A DNA stretch of 64,000 nucleotides, taken from positions 109,682 to 173,681 of the forward strand of contig CAIQHF010000048.1 in NCBI GenBank assembly GCA_903871605.1, given 5' to 3'. The translations under genes and the position numbers were made by a program. Below the pieces are notes generated by a model that worked only from the letters and a program-made list of their open reading frames with translations, was not told the DNA's origin and did not search any database. Positions 56,719 through 64,000 of the stretch are shown here, piece by piece. The DNA comes from an uncultured Sphingomonadaceae bacterium. Lineage in GTDB: Bacteria; Pseudomonadota; Alphaproteobacteria; Sphingomonadales; Sphingomonadaceae. How positions within the stretch are numbered: the stretch's first letter is position 1; each line of letters begins with the position of its first letter.

Positions 56719-58067
56719 CACTCCGCCGCTTCCAGCGCCAGCGCCGGCTCGCGCCGGTTGGTCGGGATCGGCAAGCCGAGATGGCCGCGCAGCGTCCTAT
56801 GCTCATAATCATGCCGGAACACGCCGCGCTCCTGCAGGATCGGCACCACCTCACCCGTGAACCGATCGAACTGGTCGGGGTGGCCGAGGTGGATGTTAAG
56901 CCCGTCGAGCGCGCGCCCCTCGAACCAGCGCGTGATCTCGTTCGCTACCGTCTCGGCGGTGCCGGCGAAGGGCGTCCGCCGCTGGCCGCGGATATGCTCC
57001 ACCGTCTGCCGCAGCGTCAGCCCGCGCGCCACGGCGAGATCGGTCACCTTCTTGGCGTTGGTGTAGAAGCTCTTCCTGGCATGTTCGAGCGCGCCGGTGG
57101 GGAAGGGCGCGTCGAGATCATATTGGCGGAAATCGTGCCAGCCGAATGAGCGGCCGAATTCGCCGAGCGCCTGCTCGAAGCTCTGGTCGTGCTCGCGGGT
57201 ACGCCGCTCAATGTCGCGCGCGTCCTCGTCGCTGTCGCCGACGAAGACGGTGACGCCGGGCATCACCACGATCTGGTTCGGATCGCGGCCCAGCCGCGCG
57301 GCGCGGCCCTTGATGTCCTGGTAGAAGGCCTGGCCCTGCTCGATCGTCGCCGAGTGGGTAAAGATGCCGTCGGCGATCGTGGCGCCCAGATCACGACCCT
57401 GATCGGAATCGCCGGCCTGGAAGATCACCGGCTCGCCCTGCGGAGATCGCTGGATATTGAGCGGGCCGACCACCGAGAAGAAGCGCCCCTTGTGGTTGAG
57501 CGCGTGCAGTTTGGTCTCGTCGAGGAACTGGCCTGTTTCGCGGTCGCGGGGCAGTGCGTCATCCTCGTAGCTGCGCCATAGGCCGCGCGCGACCTCCAGA
57601 TATTCGGTCGCCCGCGCGTAGCGGGTATCGTAATCGTAATGCTCGTCCTTGCCGTAATTGCCGGCCGTTCCGGCATCGCCGCTGGTGACGACGTTCCAGC
57701 CGGCGCGGCCCTTGCTGATCAGATCGAGAGAGGCGAAGCGGCGGACGAGGTTGAAGGGATCATTGTAGGAGGTGGTCGCCGTGCCGACGAGGCCGATCCG
57801 GCTGGTCGCCACCGCGAGCGCGGAGAGCAGCGTCAGCGGCTCAAGCCGGTTGAGATAATGCGGCGGCGAATCCTTGGTGATGAACTGGCTGTCGACGATG
57901 AAGATGAGGTCGAACTTCGCCGCCTCGGCCTTGCGTGCCACTTCGATATACCAGTCGATATTGACGCTGGCGTCGGCCGGGATCGCCGGATCGAGCCAAC
58001 GGTTGCTGTCGCCGGGGCCGCCGACCCCGGTCGGCACCAGTCCGAGCTTGAGCTGTCGTTGGGTCAT
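56718..58067 (-). CDS. LLM-class flavin-dependent monooxygenase (NtaA/SnaA/DszA group)
   Basis: This 449-residue FMN-reductase-dependent monooxygenase has a TIM-barrel fold. Motifs are FDLIFIVDSQFI, LSALAVATSRIGLVGTATTSYNDPF, SKGRAGWNVVTSGDAGTAGNYG and QRSPQGEPVIFQAGDSDQGR, diagnostic of the NtaA/SnaA/DszA/SsuD-like group that includes carbon-sulfur cleaving enzymes. No partner flavin reductase is seen in the window. It is 24 bases after the TonB receptor gene. A role in desulfurisation is inferred from context. Confidence 0.87.
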   Translation of the reverse strand: MTQRQLKLGLVPTGVGGPGDSNRWLDPAIPADASVNIDWYIEVARKAEAAKFDLIFIVDSQFITKDSPPHYLNRLEPLTLLSALAVATSRIGLVGTATTSYNDPFNLVRRFASLDLISKGRAGWNVVTSGDAGTAGNYGKDEHYDYDTRYARATEYLEVARGLWRSYEDDALPRDRETGQFLDETKLHALNHKGRFFSVVGPLNIQRSPQGEPVIFQAGDSDQGRDLGATIADGIFTHSATIEQGQAFYQDIKGRAARLGRDPNQIVVMPGVTVFVGDSDEDARDIERRTREHDQSFEQALGEFGRSFGWHDFRQYDLDAPFPTGALEHARKSFYTNAKKVTDLAVARGLTLRQTVEHIRGQRRTPFAGTAETVANEITRWFEGRALDGLNIHLGHPDQFDRFTGEVVPILQERGVFRHDYEHRTLRGHLGLPIPTNRREPALALEAAE

Positions 58068-58091
58068 TGCTCTGTCTCCTGCGGTTGAGCG

Positions 58092-60485
<2,394 letters not shown>

Positions 60486-60634
60486 GATCCCCCCTTGGAA
60501 GGTTAGGGATTTTCAATATTGGATGTATTATATGTTTGTAACAAAGACTTTTTCTCGTAGAGTGTAGATACTATTCTTATTAAAAATGATCGATAACTAT
60601 GAGAAATGATCACTTGGCTTCAATAGCCATGCGA
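60486..60634 (-). promoter_or_regulatory. AT-rich promoter region of the TonB receptor
   Basis: This 149-base gap is strikingly AT-rich against its surroundings. On the minus strand a perfect TATAAT lies at 60527-60532, about 42 bases before the receptor start, with TTTGTTACAAA, a near-perfect 11-bp palindrome, just upstream. I see no matching TTGACA at 17 bases, so activation by a regulator such as the neighbouring LysR protein is plausible. Confidence 0.45.
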
Positions 60635-61573
60635 TCAAGTGAAGCTGTCATCGAAGCCATGTTTTACGTCGATCGGGTGATCGATCAGCCCAGCTCGCGC
60701 ATAGCGGTCGGCGGTCTTCTGCTGGTCCGCGATGAGGGACGGTGTGATGCCCGCCGGCCGGCGCCGGGTCCGCGCCGTCACCGCCTGCCAGACATCGACC
60801 GCGATGCCGGTCTCGCGGTTGAGCAGGCGGGCGTAATCGTCGGGGTGGCCCGCGGCCCAGTCCCACCCCTGATAGAGGCGGCGCTTGTAATCGGTCAGCA
60901 ACGCACGCTTGCGCGCGATCGCCGGATCGCTGCCGAAAAGCAGGGCGTAGGACGGTACGAGCCCGTCGCCGAAGATCAATCGCGCGCCCTGCTTTTCGGC
61001 GATCGTCGCATTGGGATCCCAGATCGCCCAGCCGTCGACGGACCCGCCGAGCAGCGCGGCATTGCCGTCCTGCGGCGAGAGGAACGCGAATTGGACGGAA
61101 TCGAGCGGCCGGCCCTGCGCCTCCAGCGCGGCGAGGATGAAATTGTGGCCGATCGACCCCTTGGGCGTGGCGATCCGCTTGCCGGCGATTTCGGCGAGCG
61201 ACCGGATGCTCGAATCGCGGCGCACCACCAGGATCGGGCCAGGGCCTTCATATTTCTGCGCGCCGATCGCCTTCAGCGCGGCGCCGGTGCCGATCGAGAA
61301 GATGAACGCGGCATCCCCGCCGATGCCGGTGTCGATCGCGCCGGCATTGAGCGCCTCGAGCAGAGGCGCCGCGTTGGGGAAGGAGGACCATTCGATATGG
61401 TAGGGCAGGCGATCGAGATTGTGCGACGCCTCCAGCACGACCTTGGAGCCGCCCTTCTGGTCGCCCGCGAGCAGCGTGCCGGCACCGCCGCCGGCCCTGC
61501 CGCATCCGGCTAGCAGCGCGCCGAAGCCGAGCCCCAGCACGCCGCGCCGGCCGAATCCCCCCGATCCGCTCAT
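60635..61573 (-). CDS. Aliphatic sulfonate-type ABC substrate-binding lipoprotein (SsuA-like)
   Basis: This 312-residue periplasmic binding protein has a signal with GRRGVLGLGFGALLAGC: twin Arg plus lipobox Cys. The NMT1/SsuA-type fold shows PYHIEWSSFPNAAPLLEALN, IDTGIGGDAAFIFSIG and KRIATPKGSIGHNFILAAL, followed by VDGWAIWDPN. It presumably serves SsuBC, encoded 6 kb away. It overlaps the peroxiredoxin-like gene by four bases (ATGA). Confidence 0.9.
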   Translation of the reverse strand: MSGSGGFGRRGVLGLGFGALLAGCGRAGGGAGTLLAGDQKGGSKVVLEASHNLDRLPYHIEWSSFPNAAPLLEALNAGAIDTGIGGDAAFIFSIGTGAALKAIGAQKYEGPGPILVVRRDSSIRSLAEIAGKRIATPKGSIGHNFILAALEAQGRPLDSVQFAFLSPQDGNAALLGGSVDGWAIWDPNATIAEKQGARLIFGDGLVPSYALLFGSDPAIARKRALLTDYKRRLYQGWDWAAGHPDDYARLLNRETGIAVDVWQAVTARTRRRPAGITPSLIADQQKTADRYARAGLIDHPIDVKHGFDDSFT

Positions 61574-62232
61574 GCCGCGACGTCCCGCGCCAGCGCGGCG
61601 TCGATCGTGGCCAGGATATCCTCCGCCTCGGGTCGATCGAGCCAGTCGGGGCTGACCGTCACCGCGCGCACGATCCCGCGCCCGTCGACCAGGAGGGCGG
61701 TGGGCTGCGGCAGCGCCCATGTGCCGGTGCCGGTGATCTCGCCGGGCCAGCCGGGCGGCGGTGGATCGGGCTGGTCGTCCGGCGCAAAGAGGATGCCGAC
61801 CGCGCCCGCCAGTCGGTTGCCCTCGTCGCTCGCGACCGGGTACGGCAGATCGAAGCGGGATTTGATCGCGCGGAGCCGATCAGGCGCCTGGGGACTGATC
61901 GCGATCAGTTGGACACCGCGGCGCTGCAATTCGGGCCATAGCGACCGCGCATAATGAGGCAACGCGATGCTGCACGCCGGGCATTCGGCGTAGCGGAAGA
62001 AGAGCAGCAGTTGGGGGCGGCCGCCGGAATCCGGCACCGCCAGCGTGCCGCCTTCGACATCGCTCAGCAGGGTCGGCGGCAGCGGCGATCCGGTCTGGAT
62101 CAGGGATGCGGGATCGAAGCGATCGACCAGCTGCCGGCGCTGCGCCACGTTGCGCGCGAGCTGTTCGGGCGGCCAGCTTCGCTCGCGCTCCGCGATCAGT
62201 GCGCCGAAGAGGGTGGAAAGGCGTTCGGACAT
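61570..62232 (-). CDS. Peroxiredoxin-like (AhpC/TSA) protein
   Basis: This 220-residue thioredoxin-fold protein has FFRYAECPACSIALPHYARS with a CPAC active site near residue 85, and LQRRGVQLIAISPQAPDRL, as in the 'peroxiredoxin-like family'. There is no signal peptide. Translational coupling to the SsuA-like gene suggests a role in the sulfur pathway, perhaps removing peroxide or reducing an oxidised sulfur intermediate (inference). Confidence 0.82.
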   Translation of the reverse strand: MSERLSTLFGALIAERERSWPPEQLARNVAQRRQLVDRFDPASLIQTGSPLPPTLLSDVEGGTLAVPDSGGRPQLLLFFRYAECPACSIALPHYARSLWPELQRRGVQLIAISPQAPDRLRAIKSRFDLPYPVASDEGNRLAGAVGILFAPDDQPDPPPPGWPGEITGTGTWALPQPTALLVDGRGIVRAVTVSPDWLDRPEAEDILATIDAALARDVAA

Positions 62233-62332
62233 CTCGACTCCTCGGATTGTCGGGCGGGCAGGCTAGGGTCTGCGCGCGGTGCAGGACCAATGAGATCGGG
62301 CGCGCCCGCTTCAGCGACGCTCATGAGCCGCC

Positions 62333-63169
62333 TCAGATCGCGCGCACCACCTCGGCCGCCAGCTGCGCCAGCTTGGCGGCGGGGCGGCCGAGATCGGCCT
62401 GCCTGCGCACCACGCAGGCGACGTCCGGCAGCGAGGGCAGATCATTGCCGTCCAGCGGGGCGCCGTCGGGGAACAGCAGCCGGGTTCGGCAGGTGAGGCC
62501 GAGGCCTGCCTCCACCGCCGCGCGCAGCGTCGAGATGTTCGGCGTCTCGAACGCGATGCGCCACGGCCGGCCCGCTGCATCGAGCGCGCTGGTCGCCGCC
62601 TCACGGAAACGGCAGGGGCGATCGAGCACCGCCAGCGGCACGATCTCGCGCGCCGCATGGTCGGCCGATCCGTACCAGACGGTTGGGGCGATGCTGATCG
62701 CATCCGCATCGTCGGCGGCGGCATAGCCGATTGCGAGATCGAGCATGCCGCGATCGACCATGCCGACCAGCTCGGCGGTGCCGGCGACGCGGGCGTAGAG
62801 CTGCGCGTCGGGATGCAGCTCGCCGAAGCGGCTGAGCACGCCGCCGAGCAGCGTCTCGGCGAAATCCTGCACCATCCCGACCCGCACCGGCCCTTCGAAC
62901 CGGCCCGAATTCACAGCGGCCAGCGCCTCGTCATGGAGCGCCAGCACGCGGCGCGCATAATCGAGCAGCAGCTCGCCCTGCGCGGTCAGCACCAGCCGCC
63001 GGCCCTCGCGGACGAACAGCGGCTGCTGCACCATATCCTCCAGCCGCTTGATCTGGAGGCTGAGGGCGGACTGGGTGAGATACACCTGCTCCGCAGCGCC
63101 CAGCATCGAGCCCGCGTCGACGATCGCGACGAAGCTGCGGAGCAGGTTGGTGGGCAGGTTGACGGTCAT
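62333..63169 (-). CDS. LysR-family transcriptional regulator
   Basis: This 278-residue protein has an N-terminal HTH (LLRSFVAIVDAGSMLGAAEQ, LTQSALSLQIKRLEDM) and a LysR substrate-binding domain from about residue 90 (GPVRVGMVQDFAETLLGGVL). It is slightly short for the family but complete. It is the first gene of the minus-strand sulfur set, 100 bases before the peroxiredoxin-like gene, so it likely controls the island. Confidence 0.9.
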   Translation of the reverse strand: MTVNLPTNLLRSFVAIVDAGSMLGAAEQVYLTQSALSLQIKRLEDMVQQPLFVREGRRLVLTAQGELLLDYARRVLALHDEALAAVNSGRFEGPVRVGMVQDFAETLLGGVLSRFGELHPDAQLYARVAGTAELVGMVDRGMLDLAIGYAAADDADAISIAPTVWYGSADHAAREIVPLAVLDRPCRFREAATSALDAAGRPWRIAFETPNISTLRAAVEAGLGLTCRTRLLFPDGAPLDGNDLPSLPDVACVVRRQADLGRPAAKLAQLAAEVVRAI

Positions 63170-63559
63170 GACAGGTCGTCACCTACGTGGTCGGCGGGGC
63201 AACCCGCAAGAAATCTCTACTAAACGACTAGGGAACTTTTGTTTGGCCAATTCAAGCTTGGCGCCGCGTGCACATGGAACGCCATAGGGGTCGGGATAAA
63301 ACTGCACCGCATCATCGTGAGCGCGACGGCGGCCGGAATCCAATTGGCGATCCAACCAGCTGCTATGTCATGATAATTTTCTCGGCTCGGAAGGCGCGGC
63401 CCCAGCGTGTCCACCAAAATATTTGGGACCCTCATCCATGGCCGCAATGAATAGCAGCAGGCGAGGATGGGTGATTTGTTTGGAAAATTCGGGATCGATC
63501 TCCTTGATCTGGGCCGAGGTCCGCACCTGCGAAGTCGGCACCTGCGTTGACATTGCACG
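63170..63559. other. Non-coding, probably decayed sequence
   Basis: No frame here shows a recognisable family. GC falls relative to the island, and short frames are present on both strands (for example 63220-63567 minus). The lysR promoter should lie in the first 100 bases. Confidence 0.4.
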
Positions 63560-63592
63560 GGTCGCAAGTTCCAATCCTTGCCACCCCCACCA
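63560..63592 (+). repeat. Degenerate tRNA-like 3' end (possible attachment-site scar)
   Basis: The sequence has a T-arm-like GCAAG-TTCCAATC-CTTGC followed by CACCCCC, A and CCA, as at the 3' end of a tRNA or tmRNA. The T-loop carries C where TTCGAAT is expected and is one base too long, and no matching 5' GGGGGTG acceptor strand or D-arm is found in the preceding 90 bases. It is therefore a fragment and not a working gene. Confidence 0.5.
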
Positions 63593-63681
63593 GATCAAGC
63601 CGTGGAAAATCTTCATTTTCCGCGGGTTTTCGTGCCCGAGGCCGACTTCTCCGGTCGCCAAAGTAGGACGAATTTAACTAG

Positions 63682-64000
63682 GGCGTCGACTCATTACGGC
63701 TGGCACCAGAGCCTTAAGCAGACGAGTTTGACGGCAGCGAGATAGTTGCCAGCGTGTTTGGGGATGTTCGCCCAGCAGTTCCTCTTGGCGGCCGTCTCGC
63801 GAATGGCGTTGCTGTCATAGCCTTTGTCGCCGAGCAGGGTCGCGCCTTCGGGCATGGCTTCCATCAAGGCCGCGGCCTCACATGCGTCGTGGACCTGCCT
63901 GCCAGTCAGCCGCAAGGCGACGGGGCGACCGTCAGCGTCCACGAGGGCGTGGATCTTGCTCGTGAGGCCGCCACGGGAACGTCCCATGCCATGATCGCCG
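63682..64000 (-). mobile_element. Partial IS5-family insertion sequence (3' end)
   Basis: This is the right part of an insertion sequence cut by the window edge. The outer end is placed just after CTAG at 63678-63681, where GGCGTCGACTCATTA begins; both the terminal repeat and the CTAG duplication are inferred without seeing the other end. Confidence 0.6.
63694..64000 (-). pseudogene. IS5-type transposase, internally deleted (partial)
   Basis: The frame runs open from the window edge through GMGRSRGGLTSKIHALVDAD (first catalytic Asp) and GATLLGDKGYDSNAI (second Asp), then jumps from RNCWANIP directly to GNYLAAVKLVCLRLW and stops. In relatives about 45-50 residues separate these blocks, including the RNLVERFF segment with the catalytic Glu. 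The deletion is in frame. The enzyme should be inactive. Confidence 0.7.

Noticed and set aside
63518..63592. Complete tRNA gene
   Set aside because: No acceptor 5' strand, D-arm or anticodon stem can be folded upstream of the T-arm-like segment.
63220..63661. Minus-strand frames of 115 and 97 codons at the right end
   Set aside because: No family pattern, and one reads through the degenerate tRNA-like 3' end, which commonly gives spurious WWGWQ-type frames.

Overview
The window looks like chromosomal DNA from a Sphingomonas-type alphaproteobacterium (inference). Coding density and GC are high. Three TonB-dependent receptors carry EIVVTA/DIVVTA/EITVTAR-type TonB boxes. Many genes overlap by ATGA, GTGA or TTGA, and the gene families (SpdH, PaoABC, YdcH/DksA, two-partner secretion with CHAT) fit that group.

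Region 1 (1-14622, all minus strand). Transcription appears to run from a DUF5706 (Pycsar-effector-like) membrane protein, through an exported TPR-CHAT caspase-fold protein, a CHASE2-fused class III nucleotide cyclase, and a small exported FecR-like protein, to a TpsB outer-membrane transporter. It ends in a giant filamentous-haemagglutinin-type TpsA exoprotein that leaves the window still open. TpsA holds eight repeats of about 170 residues. This is the best candidate for an under-described system: surface exoprotein secretion joined to a periplasm-sensing cyclase, a caspase-like protein and a Pycsar-type membrane protein.

Region 2 (14854-34692). pyrC is followed by a polyamine catabolism and uptake island: beta-alanine-type aminotransferase, GntR regulator, PuuB, spermidine dehydrogenase, polyamine-binding lipoprotein, TonB receptor, PuuC, PuuA, three ABC transporter subunits, PuuD, putrescine-type aminotransferase and a second PuuA. 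The palindrome TGTGATCACA or a near match lies in front of four transcription units. It probably marks the GntR regulon, which would place the TonB receptor inside the polyamine regulon. Together the enzymes could cleave spermidine and send the C4 arm to succinate semialdehyde and the C3 arm to malonate semialdehyde.

Region 3 (34719-49739). This is a mixed region: a PaoABC-type molybdenum aldehyde oxidoreductase, a YdcH/DksA-like pair, an esterase, an NCS2 nucleobase permease, a second TonB receptor, a hotdog thioesterase, a DUF167 protein, a small unknown protein, an SDR, a type-B carboxylesterase and an aldo/keto reductase.

Region 4 (50100-53010). metE is preceded by a cobalamin riboswitch. 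Upstream of that is a frameshifted AraC remnant.

Region 5 (53339-63169). This is an organosulfur island: SsuC, SsuB, thiol dioxygenase and a three-domain rhodanese on the plus strand, converging on a flavin monooxygenase, TonB receptor, SsuA, peroxiredoxin-like protein and LysR on the minus strand.

Region 6 (63170-64000). The right end is a scar. It has a degenerate tRNA-like 3' end and an IS5-type transposase whose C-terminal part carries an internal in-frame deletion.

Long ORFs antisense to most of these genes are mirror-frame artefacts of the GC-rich codon usage and are left out.
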